A stretch of DNA of 64,000 bases from Arenibacter troitsensis (GTDB lineage Bacteria > Bacteroidota > Bacteroidia > Flavobacteriales > Flavobacteriaceae), in the NCBI RefSeq assembly GCF_900177645.1, contig NZ_FXAO01000002.1, forward strand, positions 62,001 to 126,000. Reading direction: 5' to 3'. The notes beneath the pieces were generated by a model. That model saw only the letters and a program-made list of their open reading frames with translations. It was not told the DNA's origin and did no database searches. Numbering within the stretch: position 1 is the first letter of the stretch; every line of letters begins with the position of its first letter. A program made the translations under genes and the position numbers. Positions 16,785 through 25,392 of the stretch are shown here, piece by piece.

Positions 16785-18029
16785 ATGAATAAAAAAAAAC
16801 TACTCCTATTTGGCATCCCCATTGTTCTCATTCTTGTGGGTTACACCTTGTTCGGCAACACCGCCGATGAAGATGTAGCCATAACCACCAAAGTGGTAAA
16901 GGGCGATTTTGTAAATGAAGTAATTATTTCGGGAGAAGCCCAATCCACCAGTCTAAAAAAAATTAACGGTCCCGATGACATCCGAAAATTTAAATTACGC
17001 GATGTAAAAATCCAAGATCTTATTCCTGAAGGTTCCCTGGTTAAGGAAGGCGACTATGTAGGGCGATTGGATCCTTCGGAGGTGAACGAGCAGATTTTGG
17101 ACGCACAATTAAACCTGGAAACAGCACAATCCAAATACACCCAAGAACAGCTGGACACTACCCTCACCTTAAAACAGGAACGGACTGCCATAAAGGATCT
17201 ATTATTTGATATCCAAGAAAATAAGTTGGAACTCAAACAGTCCATCTATGAACCTCCCGCCACAATTAAAAAGTTGGAGATAAATATTGAGCGTCTGGAG
17301 CGCGATCTAAAAGAAAAGACCGAGGATTATAAAATTAAGGAACAAAAAGCCATGGCCAAGATGGTGGAGGTAGGTACCGAAGTGTCCAAAATTAGCAAAA
17401 TGTTGGAGGAACTAAGAAATCTTCAAAAATCCTTCACCATCCATTCAGACGCCAATGGCATGGTAACTTACGCCAAAAACTGGGATGGCTCCAAAAGAAA
17501 AGTGGGGTCATCGATTAGTATGTGGGACCCCGCAATTGCAACCTTGCCCGACTTAACCAAAATGGAATCCAAGACCTATGCCAATGAGGTAGACATTAGA
17601 AAAATAAAAAAAGACCTTCCGGTTATTATTGGTTTTGACGCATTTCCAGATGTAACCGTAAAAGGAACCATCACCAACGTAGCCAATGTAGGGGAAGAAA
17701 AAAGAGGGTCCGATATTAAACTATTTCAGGTACTGGTAAACTTTGATGAAAACAATGAAAATGTTAGGCCTGGAATGACCACCTCCAACAGAATACTTAT
17801 CCATAAGGAAGAGGAGGTCCTCATGGTGCCCTTGGAAGCTATATTCTCCCAAGATTCCATAAGTTTTGTCTACGCCAAATCCGGCCTATCCATTGATAAA
17901 AAAGAAATTGAGATGGGCGAATCCAACCTGGATGTAGTAATTATTAAAAAAGGTTTAAATGAGAATGATGTTGTTTATCTGAGTAAACCCGATGGACTGG
18001 AAGAAAAAGATATTCTGTCTATAAACTAG
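16785..18029 (+). CDS. HlyD/MacA-like periplasmic adaptor of an efflux system
   Basis: A 414-residue protein anchored by one N-terminal membrane segment (LLLFGIPIVLILVGYTLFG). The order is a barrel and lipoyl half (VKGDFVNEVIISGEAQ), an alpha-helical hairpin at about residues 110-215 rich in Glu, Lys and Leu heptads (long coiled coil), the second lipoyl half (FTIHSDANGMVTYAKNW) and a barrel (PGMTTSNRILIHKEEEVLMVP). Adaptors of this type join an inner-membrane exporter to an outer-membrane channel. Its stop codon is 4 nt before the MacB-type permease and a TolC-like gene follows, so the three form one operon. Confidence 0.88.
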   Translation: MNKKKLLLFGIPIVLILVGYTLFGNTADEDVAITTKVVKGDFVNEVIISGEAQSTSLKKINGPDDIRKFKLRDVKIQDLIPEGSLVKEGDYVGRLDPSEVNEQILDAQLNLETAQSKYTQEQLDTTLTLKQERTAIKDLLFDIQENKLELKQSIYEPPATIKKLEINIERLERDLKEKTEDYKIKEQKAMAKMVEVGTEVSKISKMLEELRNLQKSFTIHSDANGMVTYAKNWDGSKRKVGSSISMWDPAIATLPDLTKMESKTYANEVDIRKIKKDLPVIIGFDAFPDVTVKGTITNVANVGEEKRGSDIKLFQVLVNFDENNENVRPGMTTSNRILIHKEEEVLMVPLEAIFSQDSISFVYAKSGLSIDKKEIEMGESNLDVVIIKKGLNENDVVYLSKPDGLEEKDILSIN

Positions 18030-18033
18030 ATTC

Positions 18034-19404
18034 ATGATAGACAAAATACTTTTAGAACAGATTGTCTCCAATTTCAGGGAAGCTATACGCGTAGTGACAA
18101 TCAACAAGGTTAGAACTTTTCTAACGGCATTGGGAATCATATTTGGCGTTGCTGCCGTAATAACCATGCTGTCTATAGGGAATGGAGCCGAAAAGGAAAT
18201 ATTGGCGCAACTGGAGTTGGTAGGGGTTAACAATATTGTCGTCACACCCATACCCGACGAGGAAGATGAAAACACCAGTGAAGAAGAGGAAGGTGCACAG
18301 GAAACTACCCGATTTTCAAAGGGATTGGATCTCTTGGATGTAGCTAGTATAACCAATAATATTCCCACTATTAAGGCTATTAGTCCGGAAATTATCCTAG
18401 AAACTTATGTGATCAATAAAGGAAGGCAAAATTCGGTGAAGTTAATAGGGGTTACCAATTCCTTTTTTGAGACTTCCAATATACATATTGGTAAAGGCAG
18501 TAATTTCTCCGAAGAACATATTACAAATGCCGCTTCGGTCTGTATTATTGGTGAGAAAGTGGAAAAGAAATTGTTTCCAGGTGAAAGCGCCATTGGCAAA
18601 CAAATTAAGGTAAAGGACGTTTGGCTCAAGGTAATTGGAATTATAGAGGAAAAACTTATTTCGGAAAAAGCTCAGGAAAACCTTGGTATTAGGGATTTGA
18701 ATCAAGATATATATGTTCCCGTAAAGACCTTTTTGGTCAGATACAAGGACAGAAAGATCATTTCGGACGAACCTCTCGATTTTAGCGGAGGAGGTATGAT
18801 CATTATTGGTGGTGCCAATAATGGGCCCAAAAAGAGAATACCTAGGGGCAATTACCATCAATTGGATAAATTAACGGTCCAGGTAAACAATTCCAATGAG
18901 CTAAAATCAACCGCAGAAGTATTGAGCAAACTTCTTAAACGAAAACACAATGATGTGTTGGATTTTGAAATAACCATTCCTATACAATTGCTAAAACAGC
19001 AGCAAAAAACGAAACAGATATTCAATATTGTACTTAGTGTTATTGCAGGGATATCCCTTCTTATAGGGGGGATCGGCATCATGAATATTATGTTGGCCTC
19101 CGTTTTGGAACGCACCAAGGAAATAGGTATCATGAGAGCCATTGGCGCCACCAAACAAGATGTTATTTTGCAGTTTTTGTCCGAGTCCGTCCTTATAAGT
19201 CTGGGAGGAGGTATCATAGGTATAGTCTTGGGAGTTGTTGCATCCTACGGATTGGAAATGGCAACGGGCATAGAAACCATCCTCTCCTTAAACTCCATAA
19301 TTCTATCGTTTTTTGTAGCCACTTTTATAGGGCTTGCATTTGGAGTACTACCGGCCAAATCTGCCGCCAACAAAAATCCAATTGAAGCCATAAGACGTGA
19401 ATAG
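18034..19404 (+). CDS. MacB-like ABC transporter permease
   Basis: A 456-residue protein with the MacB/FtsX layout. TM1 is in VRTFLTALGIIFGVAAVI, followed by a periplasmic domain of about 270 residues. Three more membrane segments start at ILSVIAGISLLIGGIGIMN and include the ERTKEIGIMRAIGATK coupling loop of FtsX domains, ending GVLPAKSAANKNPIEAIRRE. This is the permease half only: the N-terminal ATPase domain of E. coli MacB is absent and no ATP-binding gene lies in the operon. The energy-giving subunit must come from elsewhere. Such systems drive export by mechanical coupling across the periplasm. Confidence 0.9.
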   Translation: MIDKILLEQIVSNFREAIRVVTINKVRTFLTALGIIFGVAAVITMLSIGNGAEKEILAQLELVGVNNIVVTPIPDEEDENTSEEEEGAQETTRFSKGLDLLDVASITNNIPTIKAISPEIILETYVINKGRQNSVKLIGVTNSFFETSNIHIGKGSNFSEEHITNAASVCIIGEKVEKKLFPGESAIGKQIKVKDVWLKVIGIIEEKLISEKAQENLGIRDLNQDIYVPVKTFLVRYKDRKIISDEPLDFSGGGMIIIGGANNGPKKRIPRGNYHQLDKLTVQVNNSNELKSTAEVLSKLLKRKHNDVLDFEITIPIQLLKQQQKTKQIFNIVLSVIAGISLLIGGIGIMNIMLASVLERTKEIGIMRAIGATKQDVILQFLSESVLISLGGGIIGIVLGVVASYGLEMATGIETILSLNSIILSFFVATFIGLAFGVLPAKSAANKNPIEAIRRE

Positions 19405-19470
19405 AAATGTTTTTAAAATAGCACCTATAACAATTGCCCTCCCCCATATTATCAATCAAAATAGTCCAAA

Positions 19471-20931
19471 ATGAAAAAATGTATTTTGTTGTTATTCCTA
19501 TGTTCAAATCTTTTTGTCCTGGGCCAGTCCAAAAAGCTAACACTAAGCGAGGCCATAGAAATGGCGAAGAAAAACTCCCCGGAATACCAAGCTGTCCTTA
19601 ACCAATCCCAAGCCAGCTATTGGAGATACAGGACCTATATGGCCGAATTTTTGCCCCAATTTAGGTTAATTGCCACAGTTCCGGATTACTCCAATTCCAT
19701 TCAAAGGATTACCAACGACGAGGGCCAGGATATTTTCGTAAATCAAAATCAGTCTAGAATTGATGGGCAACTTGCAATTACCCAGCAAGTACCGTTTACA
19801 GGTGGCGACTTTTCCCTAATTTCCCGATTACAACGAGTGGATCGTTATGGCGACATTGAATCCAGTAATTACTCACTAACACCATTCTCCATAAACTACT
19901 ATCAGAATTCCCTGTTCTTCAATCCGTACAAATGGGACAGGCAAATAGAACCATTAAAATTTGAGGAATCAAAACGTGAATTCATAGAACGAATGGAAGA
20001 TATTTCCTTAAGCAGTTGCCAGCGTTATTTTAGCCTTTTAACCGCGCAAATGAGATTAAGAAATTCCCAAAATAATTTGGCTACACAAGATACCTTATTG
20101 CAGATTGCCAAGGGAAGGTTTGAAATTGGAAAAATAGCGGAGAACGAATTGCTGCAAATGGAACTGGGACATCTAAATTCACAAAATGAAGTTACTACCA
20201 ATACCATCTCCCTTAAAAGAACTTCCCAAAATTTGGCACGCTATCTGGAACTGGAGACAGAGGATATAGAACTTTTTATACCGGAGAAATTGGTAGACTT
20301 CGAGGTTAGCGTAGAAACCGCCCTGGATGAGGCTACCACTAACCGCAAATCCGTAATAGAGTTTAGACGGAGACGTTTGGAAGCAGAAAGAAACCTGGCC
20401 CAAATAAAGGGAACCAATAGATTGGAAATTAATGTGAATGCCAATTTTGGACTAAACAAACGAGCAGATGAATATGACGATCTGTTCCAAGATTTTGATA
20501 GACAACAAAATGTATCCGTATCCCTGGGCATACCAATTTTTGATTGGGGCGTATCCAAATCCAAAAGAAAAATGGGCGAGGCCGATCTTGGTCTGGTGGA
20601 AACAAATATTGAGCAAGAACAACAAGCCTTTGAACAGGAAATTTATCTGCACATATTAAACTGGTCCAGCAAGAGGGATTTTCTGGCCACTTCGGAAAAA
20701 GCAAAAGAGATTGCCATAAAGCGCTATCAAATTACTAAAGAAAGATATATACTGGGAAAAATCACTATTACGGACCTAAATCTGGCGCAGCAGGAAAAAG
20801 ACAAGGCAGAACTGGAATACCTCAATTCCTTGCAAAATTTTTGGACGGATTACTATACCTTGAGAAAACTCACACTTTACGATTTTATCAACAACAAAAA
20901 AATTGAAGCCGAGAACATTATTATAGATTGA
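19471..20931 (+). CDS. TolC-like outer-membrane efflux protein
   Basis: A 486-residue protein with a Sec signal (MKKCILLLFLCSNLFVLGQS) and two OEP repeats. It opens KLTLSEAIEMAKKNSPEYQ, the usual start of TolC-type proteins, and contains long amphipathic helices (EQEQQAFEQEIYLHIL, ERYILGKITITDLNLAQQEKD). TolC trimers form a channel from the outer membrane into the periplasm. It lies 66 bp after the permease gene and completes a three-part efflux system with the adaptor. The export substrate is not evident. Confidence 0.88.
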   Translation: MKKCILLLFLCSNLFVLGQSKKLTLSEAIEMAKKNSPEYQAVLNQSQASYWRYRTYMAEFLPQFRLIATVPDYSNSIQRITNDEGQDIFVNQNQSRIDGQLAITQQVPFTGGDFSLISRLQRVDRYGDIESSNYSLTPFSINYYQNSLFFNPYKWDRQIEPLKFEESKREFIERMEDISLSSCQRYFSLLTAQMRLRNSQNNLATQDTLLQIAKGRFEIGKIAENELLQMELGHLNSQNEVTTNTISLKRTSQNLARYLELETEDIELFIPEKLVDFEVSVETALDEATTNRKSVIEFRRRRLEAERNLAQIKGTNRLEINVNANFGLNKRADEYDDLFQDFDRQQNVSVSLGIPIFDWGVSKSKRKMGEADLGLVETNIEQEQQAFEQEIYLHILNWSSKRDFLATSEKAKEIAIKRYQITKERYILGKITITDLNLAQQEKDKAELEYLNSLQNFWTDYYTLRKLTLYDFINNKKIEAENIIID

Positions 20932-21069
20932 AAGCCAACGATATAAAGTTACAGACCCTACATTCACAATCCGGAATAATGGGCCGGTAAAAAGATTTTA
21001 CAAGTAAGGGTAGATCTGCTTAGGTTTTGTTTATAGTTTTCCTAATTTTATGACTTTAAATAATACTTC

Positions 21070-22008
21070 ATGACCATTACACAATTGCAATATGTACTAG
21101 CCGTTGCCGAGTACCAAAATTTTACCTTAGCGGCCGAAAAGAGCTTTGTTACCCAACCTACTTTGAGTATGCAGGTCCAAAAATTGGAAGACGAACTGGA
21201 CATATTAATTTTCGACAGAGGCAAAAAGCCCATTACCATAACAGAAGTGGGAGCCAAAATAGTGGCCCAGGCAAAAAATATTGTCAATGAGGCCAACCGC
21301 ATTAAGGATATAGTGGATCAGGAAAAGGGGTTTATAGGCGGTGAGTTTACTCTAGGCATTATCCCTACCATTATGCCCACCTTATTACCCATGTTCCTAA
21401 GGACCTTCATAAAAAAATACCCAAAGGTAAACCTGATCATTAAGGAGCAAAACACGGAAAATCTGATCCGTAATCTGCAAGACGGGCATATAGACGCCGC
21501 TATTGCCGCAACGCCATTGGAAATAGAATTTATTAAGGAACGTCCGCTATATTACGAACCATTTGTGGGGTATGTACCTCCCAATCATAGACTAGGACAA
21601 ACATCTGAATTGGTTCCCGAAGATTTGGAAATTTCGGATGTGCTGCTATTACGGGACGGACATTGTTTTAGGGATGGCGTAATAAACTTGTGCAACGCCT
21701 CAAAAAACTATCAGGAAGAGCACTTTCAACTACAGAGCGGTAGCTTTGAAACATTGATCAACCTGTCCAATGAAGGATTGGGTATGACCCTCCTACCTTT
21801 CCTGAACACTATTGAACTGGATGATAAAAAGAAACAGAACCTTAAATTCTTTAAAAATCCGTCTCCTGCACGGGAAGTAAGTCTTATTTACCACAAAAGC
21901 GAGCTCAAAATACAAATTACAGAGGCATTATATGACGTTATTGCCAGTGTGGTCAGAGGCGCCATTGCTTTTCAGGATGTAAAAATTATTAGTCCGTTGA
22001 ACAAATAA
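21070..22008 (+). CDS. oxyR: Peroxide-sensing LysR-type regulator OxyR
   Basis: A 312-residue LysR-type protein. The winged helix occupies residues 1-60 (TITQLQYVLAVAEYQNFTLA, FVTQPTLSMQVQKLE). In the effector domain LLLRDGHCFRDG places C199, and C208 follows in VINLCNA. Both fall on exactly the numbers of the E. coli OxyR redox pair C199/C208, with GHC and the ninth-residue spacing kept. H2O2 would form the disulfide and turn the protein into an activator. GMTLLPFLN near the end is also typical. Targets are not visible, but dps, msrA and trxB in the window are plausible. It ends exactly one base before a convergent lipoprotein gene. Confidence 0.93.
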   Translation: MTITQLQYVLAVAEYQNFTLAAEKSFVTQPTLSMQVQKLEDELDILIFDRGKKPITITEVGAKIVAQAKNIVNEANRIKDIVDQEKGFIGGEFTLGIIPTIMPTLLPMFLRTFIKKYPKVNLIIKEQNTENLIRNLQDGHIDAAIAATPLEIEFIKERPLYYEPFVGYVPPNHRLGQTSELVPEDLEISDVLLLRDGHCFRDGVINLCNASKNYQEEHFQLQSGSFETLINLSNEGLGMTLLPFLNTIELDDKKKQNLKFFKNPSPAREVSLIYHKSELKIQITEALYDVIASVVRGAIAFQDVKIISPLNK

Positions 22009-22404
22009 TTATTCCATTTTTCGATATTTATAGGAACACTCCTCTATACAGCCAACATTGGATAGAATAAGTTGCCCTTCAGAAAAAGTCATATTAAAAT
22101 GGGTCTCTATGGCATTATTTTCACAATGATATCGTAAAGTCAGTACACTTTCATTTGTACTGTAAATTCCGTTTACAATCCCACCACAAGCCTTTTCATT
22201 GTGGGTATAGGAACCATTGGCCTTAAATTCAAATATTGGTCCGTTCATTACGGTGGTCCAATTTTCAACAATATCGCCAGGGCTGATTTTGGTGGCTTCC
22301 AATTGCCATTTTCCTAAAAGTTCATTGGTAATTAAGGGTAAAGTATCCTCATCCTTTCCACAACTTAGAAGGAATAGGAAACAAAGGCAGGTAAATTGCT
22401 TCAT
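22009..22404 (-). CDS. Lipocalin-like small lipoprotein
   Basis: A 131-residue lipoprotein: MKQFTCLCFLFLLSCGKDED gives the lipobox LLSC at residue 15. The mature part has a beta-rich pattern, LLGKWQLEATKI, then PIFEFKANGSYT and SVLTLRYHCEN, as in the lipocalin-like lipoproteins common in Flavobacteriaceae. Four or more Cys (KACGG, YHCEN, GCIEECSY) may form disulfides. Function unknown. Its stop codon abuts the oxyR stop codon tail to tail with no spacer, so the two transcripts must overlap. Confidence 0.72.
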   Translation of the reverse strand: MKQFTCLCFLFLLSCGKDEDTLPLITNELLGKWQLEATKISPGDIVENWTTVMNGPIFEFKANGSYTHNEKACGGIVNGIYSTNESVLTLRYHCENNAIETHFNMTFSEGQLILSNVGCIEECSYKYRKME

Positions 22405-22511
22405 AATATATAATATTGGGGGTCCGCCATTATATACGGTTGAATTAACCTAAAAAGTTGTCCTTAAAGTAAAAGCAGTTTTAACACAAAGTTCCCCAAA
22501 TACAAATAAGC

Positions 22512-22540
22512 AAAAAAAACCACCTTGTATATAAAGGTGG
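22512..22540 (-). terminator. Intrinsic terminator of the 65-residue protein gene
   Basis: CCACCTT (22520-22526) pairs with AAGGTGG (22534-22540), loop 7 nt. On the - strand the hairpin is followed by eight T (A-run 22512-22519), a textbook intrinsic terminator directly after the gene ending at 22548. Confidence 0.75.
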
Positions 22541-22547
22541 CTTATAT

Positions 22548-22745
22548 CTATGCTTTCAAATAAAGAAGGCTTTGTTGTAGTTCTGGTTTGTCATTAATAA
22601 ATTGTTTTAACCAGAGTTTTAATTCTTCTATTTCAAATGGTAATAGTCTAGTCACTGCCTTTTCTAGTTCTTTGCAAAATAACTTTGTATCAAAACTAAC
22701 CTTTTGCAGTACGGTTTTGGTGTACTCTAACATAGCTCTTGCCAT
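22548..22745 (-). CDS. Small conserved-looking protein of unknown function
   Basis: A 65-residue protein (MARAMLEYTKTVLQKVSF start) with no signal or membrane segment. It looks all-helical, with an amphipathic pattern EEIELKLWLKQF-like in the middle and a central FCKELEKAV helix. Its own intrinsic terminator 8 nt downstream and a clean gap upstream argue that it is a real, independently transcribed gene. I recall similar short proteins starting MARAMLEYTKTVLQKVSFD in other Flavobacteriaceae, but with no function attached. Confidence 0.7.
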   Translation of the reverse strand: MARAMLEYTKTVLQKVSFDTKLFCKELEKAVTRLLPFEIEELKLWLKQFINDKPELQQSLLYLKA

Positions 22746-22832
22746 ATTTCAAAATAATTTTAGGTTGCTTGGACTAAGATAACCAATAAAAGGTATATAT
22801 TATTGCCGTCTTTCAGTTAAATAATAGATAAA

Positions 22833-24161
22833 ATGATGTTAAAGTCGATGAACGTACATTTTCAACAACTTTTTTTGATTAAAAAAAGGACTCTTGGACA
22901 ACTGATTTTAGTTGGGACAGCAATAAGTCTAATAGGATGCAAAACTCTGAATAACAGTAAACTAAATAAGAAAATAGATCAACAGATAAGCTCTCCAACA
23001 ACCAATAATTACTTTCAGGGTATATTAATTTATGATCCTGTAAAAAAGGATACCGTGTATAGCCATAATAGCCAAAAATATTTTACTCCGGCAAGCAATA
23101 CCAAGATAATTACCTTGTATACTTCCCTTAAAACCCTGCCAGAAAAGATCCCTTCCCTAAAATATATTGTTAAAAATGATACTCTGTTTATGGAAGGTAC
23201 TGGCGACCCGACTTTATTGCATCCTTATTTTCGTGACAGTACCGCAATAAAATTTGCCCAGAACTACAAGAACGTATCCATTTATATAAATAATTTTGAG
23301 GAAAGTAGGTATGGTCCTGGTTGGGCGTGGGAGGATTATGACCTGTATTTTAGTCCTGAAAGAAATGGTATTCCTTTATACGGAAATGTTGTAACCATTA
23401 CCAATAATGATAGTTTGATAGTTAGCCCTACCCATTTTAAAAACCAAGTAGTGCCGATTAGTTATGGGGTAAATAGGGAATTGTACAGCAACACCTTTTA
23501 TTATGACCCTCAGAAAAGGGATACTTTGGAGAGTCCTTTTATGATAGACAGCACCCTGACAAAAAGCCTATTGGAAGAAGCCCTCCATAAAAAGGTAACT
23601 ATTGTACAGAAGATGCCGAATGCGGAAAAGCAAATATTGTACAGTGTTTCTTCAGATTCCCTATATAAAAGAATGATGGAAGTGAGTGATAATTTTCTCG
23701 CGGAACAATTATTAATTTTAAGCTCCTCTACCCTTTCGGATACCCTGAACAGTGCTAAGGCCAGAAACCATATATTGGATAATTATCTACAGGAACTTCA
23801 GCAACCACCAAGATGGGTTGACGGTTCCGGACTTTCCCGCTACAATTTGTTTACCCCTGGTACTATGGTCTATGTATTAAAAGAAATGTACCGGGAAATA
23901 CCAAGGGAACGCTTGTTCAACTTTTTCCCGGTTGGAGGTCTCAGCGGGACTTTAAAGGGAAGGTTTAATGGTGATGACCGCCCCTATATATACGCCAAAA
24001 CCGGATCACTTGGCAATAATTACTGCCTTAGTGGATATCTAATAACGCGGTCTGGAAAAACTTTAATATTTAGTTTTATGAACAACCATTTTACCAAAAG
24101 CAATAGTGAAGTAAAACAGCACATGGAATCTATTTTTGAATTGATCAGGGACAATTATTGA
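22833..24161 (+). CDS. D-alanyl-D-alanine carboxypeptidase (PBP4/peptidase S13 family) lipoprotein
   Basis: A 442-residue protein with a lipobox LIGC at residue 36. The three penicillin-binding motifs are present: S88-N-T-K (SxxK nucleophile in FTPASNTKII), SDN in EVSDNFLAEQLL (SxN) and KTG in YAKTGSLGN. VDGSGLSRYNLFTP is typical of the S13 family. It would trim or cut peptidoglycan peptides in the periplasm. An N-terminal extension of about 20 residues before the signal (MMLKSMNVHFQQLFLIKK) is longer than usual. Its last 7 bases overlap the convergent msrA gene. Confidence 0.88.
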   Translation: MMLKSMNVHFQQLFLIKKRTLGQLILVGTAISLIGCKTLNNSKLNKKIDQQISSPTTNNYFQGILIYDPVKKDTVYSHNSQKYFTPASNTKIITLYTSLKTLPEKIPSLKYIVKNDTLFMEGTGDPTLLHPYFRDSTAIKFAQNYKNVSIYINNFEESRYGPGWAWEDYDLYFSPERNGIPLYGNVVTITNNDSLIVSPTHFKNQVVPISYGVNRELYSNTFYYDPQKRDTLESPFMIDSTLTKSLLEEALHKKVTIVQKMPNAEKQILYSVSSDSLYKRMMEVSDNFLAEQLLILSSSTLSDTLNSAKARNHILDNYLQELQQPPRWVDGSGLSRYNLFTPGTMVYVLKEMYREIPRERLFNFFPVGGLSGTLKGRFNGDDRPYIYAKTGSLGNNYCLSGYLITRSGKTLIFSFMNNHFTKSNSEVKQHMESIFELIRDNY

Positions 24162-24664
24162 TCCAAGACCTTAACATGATCTACCTGGTCCGCAAATTTC
24201 AACAATAACAACTTAAGCTTGGGGGCAATATGTGTTGTGCAAAAAGGCTTGTATGGATTTTTGAAGTAATAATTTTGAAATGCCTTATCGGAAATTCTAA
24301 ATTCTTTGAACGGTAGGACTTTAGTTATCAAAGGACTTTCAAAAATCTCCTGAAATTTTTGTAGTGCCAAGGCGCACCTTTCATCATCCACAGTTTCAAA
24401 AGTATAAATGGCAGAGCGATATTTTTTCCGCATGCTATGATTGGAGGTCGATTTATGGGTATAAAGGTGTATCAAAATTAGATCTTCCAGACTTATGTTA
24501 ATAGGGTCATAACGAACAATTACAGCTTCGGAAAAAGAAGACTCCTCCCCCTCGGAAGCTACAAAACCCTGTTCCACACTTATTATTCCCTTTAAAGAGT
24601 TATAGACGGCTTCGGTACACCAATGGCAGCCTCCACCGAAGCCAATTCTATGAATAGTTTCCAT
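24155..24664 (-). CDS. msrA: Peptide-methionine (S)-S-oxide reductase
   Basis: A 169-residue MsrA. The active site FGGGCHWCTEAVYNSLKG has His in place of the usual Phe of GCFW, with the catalytic Cys retained; the second Cys of the motif is present too. EQGFVA, SEAVIVRYDP and the C-terminal PFCTTHIAPKL block follow the family. It reduces S-methionine sulfoxide with thioredoxin-type electrons, matching the trxB gene in the window. There is no signal, so it acts in the cytoplasm. It overlaps the DD-carboxypeptidase gene tail to tail by 7 bp and is 15 bp from nudK on the same strand, so nudK-msrA is likely one transcript. Confidence 0.85.
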   Translation of the reverse strand: METIHRIGFGGGCHWCTEAVYNSLKGIISVEQGFVASEGEESSFSEAVIVRYDPINISLEDLILIHLYTHKSTSNHSMRKKYRSAIYTFETVDDERCALALQKFQEIFESPLITKVLPFKEFRISDKAFQNYYFKNPYKPFCTTHIAPKLKLLLLKFADQVDHVKVLDQ

Positions 24665-24679
24665 AATGGGTTGGTCGTT

Positions 24680-25270
24680 TTAGTTGATGGAAAATAACCC
24701 ATTAATTTTAGCGTATTGCAGTAACATAATGGTCTTGGCATCCTTTATTTCACCAGTATGTATCATTTCCATAGCTTTTTCAAAGTCCAACTCCAAAACT
24801 TCAATATTTTCTGTCTCCTCCTCGGCACCTCCCCCCTCGCCTATCTTCATTTTTTCTTCATATGACCCAATAAAGAAATAAAGGATCTCGGTTACGGAGC
24901 CTGGCGACATATAGGACTCAAAAACTTTCTCTACTTTTTCCAATTTATAACCGGTCTCTTCCTCGGTTTCTTTTTTTATGCAATCTTCAGGATGGTCTCC
25001 ATCCAGGAGTCCAGCGCAAACCTCGATCATCATCCCGGAGTCATTGCCATTTATATAGGTAGGCATCCGAAACTGTCGGGTAAGTATAACCGTTTTGTTC
25101 TTTTTGTTGTACAGTAAAATGGCAGCACCGTTTCCCCGATCATAGGCCTCTCGGGATTGGGTTTCCCAGCTACCGTCATCCCTCTGATATTCAAAGGTTA
25201 ACTTTTCAAGTTTATACCAGTTATCGGACAACAACTCTTTTTTTATGTTTCTTACTTTTTTATTGTTCAT
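24680..25270 (-). CDS. nudK: NudK-type Nudix hydrolase (GDP-mannose pyrophosphatase-like)
   Basis: A 196-residue protein from ATG 25270; an upstream in-frame ATG at 25297 would add nine residues without resemblance to the family. [39 protein letters not shown] and [16 protein letters not shown] match E. coli NudK closely, including the GGG before EEE. In the Nudix box ([19 protein letters not shown]) the first Glu of Gx5E is His, while the metal-binding EExxEE part is intact. The E. coli enzyme splits GDP-mannose into GMP and mannose-1-phosphate. It precedes msrA by 15 bp. Confidence 0.85.
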   Translation of the reverse strand: MNNKKVRNIKKELLSDNWYKLEKLTFEYQRDDGSWETQSREAYDRGNGAAILLYNKKNKTVILTRQFRMPTYINGNDSGMMIEVCAGLLDGDHPEDCIKKETEEETGYKLEKVEKVFESYMSPGSVTEILYFFIGSYEEKMKIGEGGGAEEETENIEVLELDFEKAMEMIHTGEIKDAKTIMLLQYAKINGLFSIN

Positions 25271-25392
25271 ATATGGGAAGTTCATGTTTTCATACAAATC
25301 TAGGGATTTTTAGACCCTTGGGAACGGTAAAAAATTAAGATTGATGGCGCCAATAGAAGTTATTTTTACTTGAGGTAAGATATAACCCTTCC

